A stretch of DNA of 64,000 nt from Agapanthus africanus (Eukaryota > Streptophyta > Magnoliopsida > Asparagales > Amaryllidaceae). The position numbers were made by a program, and so were the translations under genes. This document shows positions 47,450 to 60,655 of this stretch, one piece after another; the stretch's first letter is position 1, and the number at the start of each line of letters is the position of its first letter. The notes beneath the pieces are model-generated. The model had not been told where the DNA came from and did no database searches. It was given only the letters and a program-made list of their open reading frames with translations. Location of the stretch: positions 202,683,632 through 202,747,631 of the forward strand of contig JASDDO010000006.1 in the NCBI GenBank assembly GCA_030015575.1, read 5' to 3'.

Positions 47450-49570
47450 TTCCTTTTATGTCTCTCTTTTTCTCAAGTTCGCGGAGAAAGCCATCTCCCG
47501 AAATGAGCAATACCTGTCTTAGAATATGTCTTGATATCTTATAGGACCTAGCTCATAAATGAACTCCAAATCCAAACTTCTTAGACTGTATCGTCAACTG
47601 AATTTAATCAGTATCCTGCGTCATGCCTCCCTCAGTGTCAGCTTGGATCACCTGTCCAAACTACTGCCCCTCATCAGAGGGAAAACTAAAACTCTGACAG
47701 TTACTCTGACATCCAGGTCACCTTGGAAGCCTGGAATGATAATCGTCTCCCAAAAGAGGCTGTTGTTATCATATCCCTAGAACATCCACTTATGTTCTAA
47801 AACTGCTTCCGAATGTTTCTCCAGGATTGGATTAATATCTGAACTTATTGCATCTAGTGCAAAAAACAACACCTGGTGTGGTACTTGACATCTTGTGGTT
47901 GACTCAATTGCCTAAGCAAGTGATATGTCAATCATGCACATCCCTCTCCCTTTAGTCTGTAAGACACATTTAGAGTGGGTGACTCCATCACCTGCAGGTA
48001 TACAACCGTGCCAGGAGTCGTCCATTCTAAAACACCTTTAGAATGCAGTCTAAGTACCCCGATTGGGAAGCTATCCAAATCCAGATCTAGTAACCAGAAT
48101 GTCTGATATTATATCCAAGTCCTTTGTGGAGAAACCTCTGTGTGACAACCAAACTATAACCGATCGTAGTATAGGAATATCACTTCATACTATGTGTATG
48201 TCATCCAAATATCAGGACATCACACCCTACTTCCTTCTTAACAGATCCATCCCCTATTCTGATGAAGTCAAACCTATGACTGTCACAATAGAAATAGACG
48301 ATCTATCTCCGCTATATCTGCTTTAGTCTATAAATAGACATAAGCCACTTGTCCACTATGCTTCCGCTGCTCCCACTGACTACGACAACCCTCTGGCAGA
48401 ATAATATACACGTGCATTTCTAAAGCCAGTTCAGAACGACGCTATACTCATTCTCCTGCCGGGTCTCATAGCCTGGAACAACAGTAGTGTCAAGTCTGGG
48501 TAAACAAGAACCTCCCTGTCACCGTCTTTGAGCATACCGAAGTACCTCTCGAGTGCCTGAGGTTACCTACCATATCTGCGGAGTGGACAATGGAATGTCA
48601 ATCCAGATTGAATCTTTAGGCCCTATTAAATTTACAGTAATCGTTTGCGGTTCTGGAATCACTTCCAGTTCTACCATACTCCCACTACTGTTTTCTGAAA
48701 AAGTCCATTTTACTAAAACTGTGGCGAGTCAAGAACAATATCACTATTGATCTTCCAGATGGTAGAAAGTCAACCCTCGCCATAGCCCGGGTCAACCCAC
48801 AAACAACCATTACAGAAATGTTCCTTGAGTTATACAGAGTCTGGTTTTAAGCATAAGCCGGGCAACACCATATACCTTAACATCGTTAAGATATGAGCCA
48901 TTCTATATCTAATATAGAAACAGAGCCACTAATTTAATTGGAACCAGATTCAAATCATGCAGCTGTCTCCAGTGCAAGTAAACTAAATGGAAGGAGGCCG
49001 ATCAGCGTTACTCAACTTAGGAATGCATCCAAAACATGAGTAACCTGAAAGAGAAACAAGTTTCTCAAAACCATTACTATCAACTGAATACCGGATATAA
49101 CTATCTACATCTTCGATCACCTTGATGAATCCTGATACTTGCAACACCCGGTTCTCTACTTTATTCTTATACCTATAACTTCTCAAAATTTGGACCTTGT
49201 GTTTCTATGAAACACTTGTTTAAAATCTAGAGAAGTCACAAGTAAACAGAATATAGTACGAGTACCAACCCCTATATCCTAATGAAAACTGGACAATATA
49301 CAATGCTTTGTATAAGTCCCCTGAGTTGAATAACTCAAACCCTGTGCGCCGTAGGTTGAAAACTGTACTTATGGTTAAGAAGAATTACACCGCTGTTGAA
49401 TGCTCCTTACCTAACCATCAACTGATATAGGTAAATGTCATGGACATAATTTCAAAAAGTTATATCTCACTTTATAAAAATAAACGTAAAGATATTTCAG
49501 TTTGAAATTGGTGCATAACAACAGATATTCAAAACCAAATATTTGCCGTCCGGCAAACAACCCAGGCGAT
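47450..49570 (-). pseudogene. A2 decayed pol, continued
   Basis: Resumes the RNase H relic after CB and runs through RT, linker and integrase relics, colinear with A1 (7850-8633 and 19011-20345) and A3. YLDD remains near 48205, but the codon pattern is interrupted by a stop just upstream of it. The uninterrupted CTTCCTTCTTAACAG at about 48230 shows the empty Cp target. It ends at CCCAGGCGATT where A4 begins. Confidence 0.82.
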
Positions 49571-50506
49571 TTCTGGATATAGTGCCCTCAAAGTCAATTA
49601 TTGGATCGTAGGCACATGATTGCAATGATTGAGGGAGGACCTATACCGGTAGGACAGTCTTACTCGAGAGGTTTGTATACTATCTGGTTTGTCTTTATCA
49701 TCGTGTACATGCTTTAGGTGACATTGTAGTTCACTATTACACGTTGATAGAGAATAGTATGCTTGCATGGTTTGTCTTTATCATCGTGTACTGCTTTAGG
49801 TGACCTTACAGGTCGCTATTACACGTTGATAGAGCCCTTAGGATTCTTTCTTGACTGCCAGCATTATGATGGCGATCATATACGTGGGAGCTGGGGTCTA
49901 TAAGCACATCCTTAAAAGGTCCCTAGTCGTGGGAGTTTTCGAGACAGGGCATCGATACTCCAAAGTATACTAGTGTATACAGTCGAGACCCCGACGAGGG
50001 GCGGTGGCCGGTCTCACATGCCATTGGTGTCAATTGGTTCACCTAAGATGTATACAGGTGCTCATTGGGTTATGAGTACACAGGACAGGACTCGCCGGGA
50101 AAATGCTAGTTGGTATTATACCTGACGTCAGATAGCAGTTCCCTGGTGACATGTGTACAAGTTAGTTCATCGACCTGAAATCCTTATTTGTCTCGTGTGA
50201 GTTCCCACTGTGCTTCGATTACTACCCTACCACGACTCAAAAGAGTTGGGCAAACAGGTTTTAGTTGGGTACAGTCCCGAGCCACATGGAGGCAGTGAGC
50301 GGATCAGCAGGGGTTTCATCTCTCCCGGTATTGGGGGTGAGATCGCGCTGTGTCTAGGAGAGCCATTACACGAAGTCCTTGGCCAAGAAAGGAGATTTAC
50401 TGGTAGGTATTCCAGTAGTATCTCAGGGTGTTCTGGGCTACACTCCGACATGACTTGTACCACATTTGGGGGTCTGACTTTTACCAACCCCCTAGGCTCG
50501 CCATGC
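49571..50506 (+). mobile_element. A4: A-family LTR in plus orientation, first 0.94 kb
   Basis: Starts with a worn version of TGTTGGAGATAGTGCCC, then follows the A LTR in the sense direction up to CCTAGGCTCGCCATGC. There CC inserts; CATGC (50502-50506) is the presumed left target copy. The remainder, and whether this is a solo LTR or a full element, lies outside the window. The exact left edge is uncertain by a few bases. Confidence 0.8.
49686..49835 (+). repeat. 83-bp tandem duplication in A4
   Basis: GGTTTGTCTTTATCATCGTG begins at 49686 and 49769, each unit ending ACACGTTGATAGAG. Single-copy in the other A LTRs, so private to A4. Confidence 0.88.
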
Positions 50507-52514
50507 TGTTAGGCTTACCTAGCACCTACTGAAGGGTTTGGAAGCATCACATGTCTCAAAATTAAATTTTTAAGGTGCTAAGTGAACATACAAAGAATCA
50601 TCACTAGAAAATTAGGGTTTCTTAACATACACATCTTCACAAGTAGATAAAGCTAGGTTTTTTAGAGTACAACCTTTGTAGCTCCCTACGCTAGACTCCT
50701 TGGCTACTTGAGGGTTGGAAAACGTCCGCTTGAGAACCTCTAGGTCCACGATGATCCACCCGGAGTCCTCTTTGTCCAAGATTGAAACTTCACAAGATCA
50801 AGAGAAGAAATGGAAGCTAACACTCTTCACAACTGGGCAAGACTAGTGTAGAATGGTGTTGTGGTTGGTTTTCTCACTTCAAAATCCTAACTTGATAAGT
50901 ATTTTGCTCACTTGAGAAATCTAGAGAGCAAAAGAGAAAGGAGGAAGAAGATGATGGCTTTTGAAAAAACAAGAGAATGATAATTTGTTATGAAAAATAG
51001 AAAATATAAGTATATATATATTTTCTACTCTTCATCTCAAACCATAGTTACATTATACGGATATTATTGCACTTGAGTTAAAACACAAAAGGAAGATTAG
51101 CTCATGGTTAAAATGTAGGTGAACAAGATTAGTTCAAAGAAGAGTGTAGAAGATAACCATGTATTAATCTTTTTCTTTTGTTTTGTTTTAAAACAAATAC
51201 AATATATATCCATATATATAATTATAAGGTGTGAGTCTTATATTGCCACCATCTACTATATAATCAACCATGATAACCTTTATCTATGCATGTATGTGTG
51301 CATGCACATCCAATGTGCATGAATGAGAATGAATGCATACATGCATGCATAAAGACAAGAAAGGATTTCAAGTGAGAAACTAATGGTTAATGATAAATCA
51401 ACACCTGATTTAGCAACCCGGTCATATCACATATGACCCAATCAAAAGCAAGCCGCCCGATTAATATACTGTATCTCATACGTGCATTTTAACCGGATCC
51501 ATGCGCATATCGCATATGCCACCACAACTTTTCGCCTGGACTAGGTAACTCCTTTGTGGGACTCTTAGACTCGTCAATACTCCGGCAGTGGGTGATGATC
51601 ATATCAAGCTCCACCAAGCCGCAAGCGGTCAGCTAAACGTAACGGCCATCCGGGTATTGAGCGATCAGAGGAAAACAAGCGAACCTGTTACAACTCCCGT
51701 CGAGCCAACCGGCAACACTACCGTATAGTCCGGTCTCTTCGTCAGATATACTGCATATCGAGTCTAGGGATGGTAACGTCGACCCCAATAACTCAATAAG
51801 TCATGCCGATGAATGGTCTATAACAGATTGAGAAACTACTGATAACATTTATCAGCAAATCCCAACAGCCCTGGCCAGGGACTTACTGATATATCCAGTC
51901 GAGCACAGCACAGTATCAACTCCCAATACCGGGAGAGACAAAACTACTCCTATCGCTCATCGCCTTCGTGTTTCTCGGGACTGTACCCAACGGCCACCTG
52001 TTTGCACGACTCAGTAGAGCCGTGGTAGGGTGGTAATCAAAGTACAGTGGGAGAACACACAAGACTCTATGACGATCTCGGGTCTACAGACTAACCTGTA
52101 CCAGTGTCACCTGAGAACTGCTATCCGACGATAGATATAATTCCATATAAGAGTTCTCGGCGAGTCCGTCCAGTGTACCCGGTCACCACTGAGCACCCGT
52201 ATACGATCTCGATGTCAAACATCGATGAATGTGGGAACATCCATCGCCCATCATATGGGTCTAGTATCATATACGCTAGTCTACTCTGGTATATCGATGC
52301 CCTGTCTCGATACACCTACGACTAGGGACATTCCAGGATATGCTTATAAACTACAGATGTCCCACTAGTATGATCTCCATCATAATCACAGTAGTCAAGC
52401 CTATATCTTCACGGCTTTATTAACATGTATGAATGAATAAAAGCATGATCAAATCAACATGTCAGATAAAGATGAACCAGATAGCATACTATCATGTCGA
52501 GCAAGAATGTATAC

Positions 52515-52559
<45 letters not shown>

Positions 52560-52614
52560 GTCTAAATACATCCACTATCACATAATGGCCTCTAGGGCAT
52601 ACATATATCCAACA
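50507..52614 (-). repeat. CC 3' LTR
   Basis: TGTTAGGCTTACC to TATCCAACA, 2108 bp. It has hairpin CTGATAA/TTATCAG at 51839-51855 and palindrome CCCTGGCCAGGG at 51869-51880. No gene is seen. Confidence 0.9.
52518..52556. repeat. (AT)n microsatellite
   Basis: Alternating AT run of about 39 bp near the start, in sense, of the CC LTR. Confidence 0.95.
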
Positions 52615-52626
52615 ATCTCCCACTTG
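52615..52626 (-). other. CC polypurine tract
   Basis: ATCTCCCACTTG on the + strand, between the LTR and the pol stop at 52629. Confidence 0.92.
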
Positions 52627-52628
52627 CA

Positions 52629-53438
52629 CTAAGGCCAGTTATTGGCGTTTCTTATACCCAACATCTTAAAAAGTCGCTCATGCTGCGGCTGAGGGAGGGC
52701 CTTGGTGAGTGGATCCGCGGCTTTATTCTTTGTGTCTACTCTCTTAATCTCGATCTCGCGGCGATCTACAATCTCCCGGATCAAATGAAAGCGCCTCAGG
52801 TTGTGTCTGGACCGCTGATGGGACCTGGGCTCCTTGGCTAACGCCATAGCCCCATTATTATCACAATACAATGGTATTGGATCAATAATGGTTGGAACTA
52901 CTCGTAGCTCCGAGACGAACTTCCTCATCCAGACGGCTTCCTTGGCGGCATCATTTGCAGCAATGTACTCAGCCTCCATCGTAGAGTCTGCAACGGTATC
53001 CTGTTTGGAACTCTTCCAACTTACCGCCCCTCCATTGAGGGTAAATACAAACCCAGAGATAGATTTGTTGTCGTCCTTATCGCTCTGGAAGCTCGAATCG
53101 GTAAAGGCCTTCATTTGAAGATCTCCATTACCATACACCAAGAACAATTCTTTAGTCCTTCGCAAGTACTTAAGAATGTTCTTCACAGCTATCCAGTGAT
53201 TCTCCCGTGGGTTGGATTGATACCTGCTTACGACACTAAGTGCATAAGCTACATCTGGGTGTGTACATAACATCACATACATTATAGATCCTACTGCCGA
53301 AGCATAGGGTATAATGCTCATGCGAGCTCTCTCTTCATCGGTCATTGGGCAAGAATCCTTGGAGAGAGTGACCCCATGGCAAGCGGGTAAGGCACCCCGC
53401 TTGGAGTCTTCCATACTAAACCTTTTTAAGATGGTGTT
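52629..53438 (-). pseudogene. CC pol fragment: end of RT and RNase H
   Basis: About 270 codons open without a stop, from TILKRFSMEDSKRG through MYVMLCTHPDVAYALS and WKSSKQDTVADSTMEAEYIA to the normal end NNWP and the stop at 52629. The catalytic RNase H residues appear present. It is a fragment only because D2 interrupts RT upstream. The first codons of the open frame, up to 53459, belong to D2 and are not pol. Confidence 0.93.
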
Positions 53439-56400
53439 TGTCATGACCCGAAAGAGCACGTGACTGGCCCTTGAACCATATGAAGTCTATAGGACTCCAT
53501 CTGATCCAAGTAAGCCAAAAGCCCAGAAATCTAAAACCATTTTAAGAGTAAGTAAAGAAAACTAGTTTAAAGAAGTGAAGGAAAACATGTTGAAGTCAAG
53601 GTTTTTAAATAACTAAGCCAAAAATGCATTTAAAAATGTCAAGTCTTTTCTAAAAATTTTGGCAGAGCTTCTTTTGTAAATACTGGCCCCGAACGGGGTA
53701 CAACAAGAATAATATATGTATGCAATGATAAAAGGCATCCCCAAGCGGGAGCTAGCTCTTCGTCAAACGACGGTCATAACCACGCAATCAATAATAATAT
53801 ACAACGCCGAAGGGCGAGGATCAAAACTCAAATAACATGAAAACCGTAACACTGCTAAGCGCGACTCTAAGGTCGAAAAATACAATACAAATGTCTAAGC
53901 TCGAAACAATATACAAGGTTTGGTTGATGGAATTCTAGATACAAAGAATAATACAAGTACAATGGTGATTCTTGATGCAAAGAACCCACGTACCAAATGC
54001 AATTCATCCGCAAGGAAGCAATGTGCCAGAAATGCCGCAAAGGAACCTGTACGGCAGAACCTGCAAGAACTGTGGCACAACGGGGGTGAGTTGCCAACTC
54101 GTGAATAGAGAATATCTACAAGCAGAAACCGAAAGCAAGACATAATCCTAGGTCAATACGATCAGTATAAGAATCCTCAATATAACAAGCAGCCTATAAC
54201 AAGGCTAGGGTAAATATCTAACCCGAGTGTAATCTCATGTGCCTGTGTCAGTGCCTCAGGTAGCAATATATCATGTGAATGAGATATGAATGCATGAAAA
54301 CAGAATACATATATATGAAGAAACTGTTTTCATAACTTAGTGAGATTTACTTTGTATTTTTAAAAAGAGGTATCATAATGAAATCAGCATAAGACTGTGC
54401 CTAGCATCGGCACAAAACGAAATCCCAATATCTCGATATCCCAAGTCTCAACCACAAAATCTAGGGCGCCGTCAGTCCAGACCGGCCCCTACCATCCATC
54501 TCAAGACCACGACGGTATCCTCCGGATATCCGACGCGTCGGGTAAAATCACCGGTAGGTAGTGCTCCCCTGCCAGGCTCAATGTCATCACCACATTCATC
54601 TTGCCCTGGGGTACCGCACCGGGTCCACCATGTACCCGAAACGGTTCATCCGTCTCCTCGAATCGGGTTTCCAAATCCATCAGCAAACTCAAGGTGGACG
54701 ACTCATACATCATGGGAAAACCGCACTTTTTATTTTAAAAGAGAGAATATGTTTATTTGTGTTTTTGCGGTTTTCCTCCAAATCCAGAAAATCTCATGGA
54801 AATCCAAATCCAAAACCTCAATAGCACGTAAAATAGTGAATGTAAGCATTAGAATCCATGAATGCGGCATAACAATGAATAACAGTATGCATGAAGTAGC
54901 AGGTAATAACTACAATGTCTAAACTATTAGCTAATAGGCTATGTCAAGCAATAATATTTTCTAAGGTGTACGTGACATGGCAATTACCGATGAAGATGTG
55001 TGTGAGCCGGCAAGTAAGTGTACGTGGTACATACGCATCATAGGTAATGGTGCTGGTGTCCTATCAGCATGATATTAATAATGGAGTATGAAACATAATA
55101 TAAGAATGCGATGCAAAGCGAACCACAAAAATGAGTAGGAGCTGAAACTAGACGTAACTAAAACTAATCTGCATTAATCTAATATAAGTCCTACAAATGG
55201 TGCATTTTGAAATAACACGAATCATGGGGTTTTGAAAATAGGGGCTACGGTGTTTTTATGAAAAGATACGCCTTTGAAATATCCGTAGATCCCTTGACCT
55301 GTCTTTTAAAATACCCACGACCCGCTAGTTTTGAAATAGGTAAGAGTCTAATCTAATCTAACAACTACACTAAACTATACGGCTGAACTAACAAGCTGAG
55401 CTACAGGTAAGGAAACCGCCTAACATCTCAGTCGATATAATAGATATAATAGTCGGTGATTCCGCCTCAATAGTATCGCGTACGATACAGTATATCATAT
55501 GACATCCTCAAGTCATGAGTGCGGATCTATCATCAATGTAAAGCTCATACGGTAAATCGTCGTACGACATCCCAATAGCTGGGTACGGTTTAATATCACC
55601 CTATCTCATCATATTTCAGGTATCACTTATCATCATATCATATAATCTGGGGTACTGATCTAAGTCTAGTACAACTGATACCATCAAGATCCTGCGTGTG
55701 CAAGCACACGTCCCAAGGCCCGCTAGAGATCACGTATCGTGTCCCTAAATACGAATCACATCAAATCACCGATCTCACGGCACCGTGCCCAACATCATCG
55801 ACTCATCTCCAATGTCATCCAATATCATCAAACACAGTGCAAGTATAATGAATATGCAAGGATGTGCGTGTAGGTGTAAATCTACTCTAGGGTTCGTGAC
55901 TATGAACTACACTAGTCACTTCTAACCCTACACTATCCATACTACACCTAGCTATCATATATATATATATATACTACGGACTGCGGGGGTGCTATACGCC
56001 ATCCACCCGACTTCCCCCTGTAGATAAAATCTACTCACCTGTGTCTTTATCTTTTGATGCCACCACGCGTTTGCTTGTCATCCCGAAGTCTTCATGTTGT
56101 ACCTACACATCAAAGTGTCGTATATGCGCATTAAAACCAATCAAAGCTAAAATGGCACACGAAATCCAAAACGATACGATAAGGGGCCTATAGGTTAGAA
56201 CCTATGGCACGCCTTCAAAACCATCAATAAATCCTCTATATCGTCGTATAAACGCCAAATAGTCGAGGTAAATCACAAGACACAATTTCAGAATTAAAAA
56301 TACGGAATACGGAAACACGAATCCAAAACAGCAACTTAGGAAATATGTCCCAGATTTCACCCTAGGTCAATTTATACAAATCTATATATACCAGGGGTCT

Positions 56401-57521
56401 AACATAAACATATAGGAGCTACAGAACCAATACGAGGCAAAATGGTGGGACCCAGGCCGCAATTTGCGGCCAAATTGGATAAATTGGCGTCCGGGTAAGG
56501 GATTTAGGGGCTGGGGTCTTGGTGGTAGCTTCCTGGGTTCCTGCACATGTCACTGTCCACTCAATTTTATTTTAGGATGTCTAGGGTGATAGCAGATTCA
56601 ATATACCCTTCACAGATTCCACAAATTTTCCGATATCGGTTTCTAAATCCGTATTTCGAGTTTCAACTCCCAGGTTAGGGTCTCAATTCATACACTAAGG
56701 TGTTTATATAAGCTCAACTGAGCTAAATTTCACACAACAACCCAGGTGCCCCTCAAACCCTAACTAGGTTATCTTTAACTCCACAAAAACAACAATATCG
56801 GTTCTAAACTAAACATGGGGTAAAGGAAACGCTAAAACTAAGTTAATGATCCAGAAATTACCTCATTTGGCAACTCAAGAATTTTTCTTGAGTTGCCCCT
56901 AGTGGCCAAAATCCATGCTTTCTTGGTCCGACGTGTTTGTCTCGAGATCGTGCACATTTTTAGTGAAGAGAAGATAGGGTTTTGGAGTTGTTTTAGAGGT
57001 GAAGTGAGGAGTTGAAGAGGGGAGGGAGATGGAGGAGGGGCAGCAGCAGGAGAGGGGAGAAGAGGGAGGGAATTGAAGGGGAGAAAATGGCTAAGTCTAG
57101 TCAATGAAGCCCATACCTCTCTCTCTCTCACCAACTACCCATTTCTTTATTCTTTTCCTTTTCTTTTTCCTTTTAAAACCCTTCTCACTCAAATAGTACT
57201 CCCAAAACAAACCATGGCAAGAAAATGCACAAGTGAGATTAAAAGTGACATGTGCATGTTTTGCACAAAATGCCAAAAATCCGATTAGAAATTTTTTAAT
57301 CGCGATTAGCACTAAATTAGCATATAAATGATCATAAAAATCTAAAAATGTCATAATTCCAATAATTACCCAATTTTAGAATTTTCCATAATTTTTCTCA
57401 AATTTTTTTTCCTATTTGTTTGTATTTAATAATACCAAAATATTAAAATATTCAACAAAATAATATTAAATTATAAAAATTCCCAAAATTAATATTTTAT
57501 CTTTTTTTTTGAAATGTTACA
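53439..57521 (-). repeat. D2 3' LTR
   Basis: TGTCATGACCCG to AAATGTTACA on the + strand, 4083 bp. It aligns with 60896-64000 and, more distantly, with D1. It contains an (AT)n at 55957-55973. A minus-strand frame of 98 codons at 56838-57134 resembles one in D1 only because the DNA is homologous. Confidence 0.92.
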
Positions 57522-57545
57522 ATCTACCCCACTTAAAGAAATTCG
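57522..57545 (-). other. D2 polypurine tract region
   Basis: ATCTACCCCACTTAAAGAAA on the + strand, that is a purine-rich AAGTGGGGTAGAT in sense, directly beside the LTR. It is related to but distinct from the Copia tract. Confidence 0.85.
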
Positions 57546-57699
57546 GTCCCCGAATTTAAATTTAAACCCCCAATACAAAAACATTTCAGTAAAAATCCTA
57601 TTTGTCGGGGCTCCGAAACATCAATTCGTAGTGAATATCATAAAAATGTACTGCTCTACTAGAAATCAATCCCCAAAAATGCGTATATAAGAATATCCT

Positions 57700-57883
57700 G
57701 TGCGTCTGGTGCGCAAGGAATCAAAATCCATATATGTGTCAAACAGGTATACAAAACAACATCTAAGTGCATCGGGTGTGCACGAAACATCTGTCGTAGG
57801 CAACGTGTGTGCCTGACAGTAAAAAAAAATCAGGTGCATGTGACATGCACGAAGAATCCCGATTTAGTGCATCTGGCGTGCAC
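57700..57883. repeat. Series of GTGCA-N7-TGCAC hairpins in D2
   Basis: GTGCATCGGGTGTGCAC at 57767-57783, GTGCATGTGACATGCAC at 57834-57850, GTGCATCTGGCGTGCAC at 57867-57883, and a weaker GTGCGTCTGGTGCGCA at 57700-57715. A further stem, CTGTC/GACAG with AGGCA/TGCCT, lies at 57791-57819. Confidence 0.7.
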
Positions 57884-60655
57884 CAAAATCGTATATCAAA
57901 ACACTAAAGGTGCATGAAAACTATGCTGGAAGTGTAAATCAAATCACTGTATAGGAAAGGCGTGAAATCACAATCAATACCTCGAATGTAATAAATTATG
58001 CGCAAAATATAAATATCCAGTGGGTGCATGAAACAATATCATGAAACTCAGTCATCAAAACTAAATCATGCAATAGAACGCTTAAAATACCAAAATCTAA
58101 GATGACGGATACGTGATAATCGAATCACAAAATCACAAATCATAAGTACCGTCGTCGGTAGTTCCTCCTTCAAGGTTGGGAAGGAGTCGGTGCATCCACT
58201 GCTAGCAGCGCAAGATATCTACTTGCCTCTTGCTCACGTTCTGGCGTCCTCTGACTCTGAGTTCTTATCTTTTCTGCGGATTACCTATCTCGAAATCAAT
58301 CGGCTCATCGGCCCTGTCAGGTGTGCTAACGGGGAAGATTCCGTTCTGGCACTTCTCTGGTCGCCTCTCGGTCATTCCTCACGACCACTCATAAAGCAGC
58401 TTATCACTGGCGTCGGCCTCTGGCTCTCTGAATGCACATCACACATCTGATCCTGGGTGCAACATCATTGCAGCAATGTCCTGGAAGGAATCCTGCTCAA
58501 GGTCTCTTCCGATCTTGCCTATGCCGAACTGTACGAAGGCTGGCTCTCTTGCATAATCTCTTTTTGTTCAATGGACATCTGTGTCCTCGGCACAACATTT
58601 CTCGAAATCTGGTTGCATCCCAATGCCTCTGTAAGCATATCTGACCTTTGGTCTCGACGGGAAGCAATGACAGCTCGTCAGCGTCTCGCCCGAACCTCTG
58701 GTTCCACCTGTCTCTATCGTCGTCCACTATGACGTCACGCCATGCTATCTATGCTCTGCCCTGTTCTCGGCCACGGTCAATCTGAAGTCTCTCGCATGGA
58801 CTCGAAATTGCGTACTCTGTAGCTTCATCATTCTGTAGAAGATGTCAGGCCGAACAGGTCCTCGGGAACACGTCCCAACCCTCGGAGGAATACTCAAAAC
58901 TCGTCCGTCCTTGATCGATTCGCAACGCATCTGGGTAAGTTCCTTTATCCGAATCTGGTCAACTACCTCGTCGACAATGCCGAACTCTGGCCTGCTGGGT
59001 GTGCGCAATCATGACCACTCCTGGGTCTAGGTCTTCTCGTATCGTATTCCGGAAAGGTCCTGTCGAGGTTTCTTTCTCAAATCTCATTTCCTGCCGTATT
59101 TCCCGGAAGTCATCATCCATTGCTGAAGCTAATTCTTATTCCGGAATGGCTGCATACTTATCGCGCCTCCTTCTGGAAGATATATCCATATGCAACGCCT
59201 CTGGGTGCGTATCACATCTCTGATGTCAGCGGAGTGGGACGTCATCTCGTCGAAATCTCTTGCGAACTCTTTTATTCATTTTACTTCAATGTCGACTGAT
59301 TTGGACTCGGCTCATCGTGGCTGCATGGACTGTGCTCCAACGGCTATACTCGTATCTGGAGTCTCCCAAGCAAGCATCCCATCACATGATATCCGAATGA
59401 CGTCGAACATTCGATCGACTCGTCAGAACCTTATAATCCCCCAAGAGATCAACATCTTGAGTACAGTTTAATAGTATCGAGTACATGCCACAGCGTCCGT
59501 GGTCCAGCCGTAGAAGGGCAAACCCAAGCCTCACTAATGGCGCCGTGGAACTGCCGCAAACCCTAAGGTTCAAAGGCTTTCACACGGTCATTAAGTCGAG
59601 TTAGGGTTTCATTCTTCTAGAGGGTCCATAGAATCACATGCATGTCTTTCCGTGTACTTTAAACTTGGAAAATGGGCTCCTGACATTCGATCGTCTCTAT
59701 CGACTCTCAACGAATCTGCATGAAGTCGTCTTTAGCTGGAAACAATCTATCTGATGACCTCGCATCGGTAACCGAACGAACCACATGTCCTAGTCATTAG
59801 TCCTCAGGTGACTAGCGACCGCCCATCATATCTCTAGGTATAAGCTCATGCTGCAGTAGTTCCAACCATCTGGGTGATATCTCGTCATTGCCGCAACAAC
59901 TGGCTCATTCACCTGTACGCCGAACAGCGCCTCAATCCTCCAGGAAAGGCAATACATTGGCGGTCATCTCTGAATCGGTCTGCTCTAGATCTGAGTAAGA
60001 CTCTCCTCACTGGAAATCTTCAACTCAACTGGGCCTGCTCCGGCGCATAAATCGGATGAATCACCTTCGTCTCTCAAATCGGGTAGACTAGCTATCATCT
60101 TTCTTATATCTGCCTGGAAGCTCCGACAATCTCAGCTCGTAAGCTTCGGAAGCGACATCCTGTCAATCTCAGTAACCGCCGGTCCATCTGTCTGCACGGT
60201 AGGCGACATCATAATCTCTGAGGTATGCTGTACATCAACAATCCTTTCTCAACTGGCGGCTCTAACAATGGCCGGATCATCCGGTGCAAAACCAAGCACT
60301 CGCCTCTACTAGAGGCCACAATCATCAATACCAACTCGAGACGTTCCCATGTCACCAGAAAACACAATGGTCATCCCTCGTACCAAACGAGCTCGCACTG
60401 ACCGTAACTCTAGCAGCAGCCCAACTGCGCTCAAACATGGCGACATGAACCTCAATCGAGTATCGAAGGGAGTAGATCAAAGGAAGAAAGAGAACAACAA
60501 ATCCAGAGTGGATACATGATCATAAGAAGGAACAACATCAATAAAGGTATGATCATGAAACTAATAGAATCGAGGATCTCAAATGGATGTATAATCATGG
60601 ATATGAAGAGAATCACTGATCTCGAAAATATATACATCCTAAGGTTCCTTAAGCG

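Larger units (their letters stand above)
4932..49570 (-). mobile_element. A2: non-autonomous Copia-derived element, split by nested insertions
   Basis: A2 starts with TGTAAGTCTACG at 4932, like the A3 LTR at 31131. The bases before it, 4927-4931, are CTCTC; the matching right-hand copy is outside the window. Its own sequence is 4932-5569, 25923-27489 and 47450-49570. A1 interrupts its left LTR, Cp lies inside A1, CB interrupts its RNase H relic, and A4 interrupts the interior near 49571. The interior is a decayed pol on the minus strand, colinear with A1 and A3. Its right LTR lies beyond the window. Confidence 0.85.
50507..53438 (-). mobile_element. CC: Copia element, left part
   Basis: Complete 3' LTR (50507-52614), purine tract, and the C-terminal part of pol on the minus strand. 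Cut at 53438 by D2 within RT. The rest, including its 5' LTR, lies right of the window, so its right target copy and LTR age cannot be read. Confidence 0.9.

Noticed and set aside
52629..53459. Apparent start of the CC pol fragment at 53459
   Set aside because: The first codons lie in the D2 LTR. Pol sequence begins at 53438.
58190..59471. Several overlapping 60-90 codon frames in the D2 interior
   Set aside because: Both strands and several frames are equally open, there is no recognised motif, and none starts or ends at a boundary that makes sense for the element.
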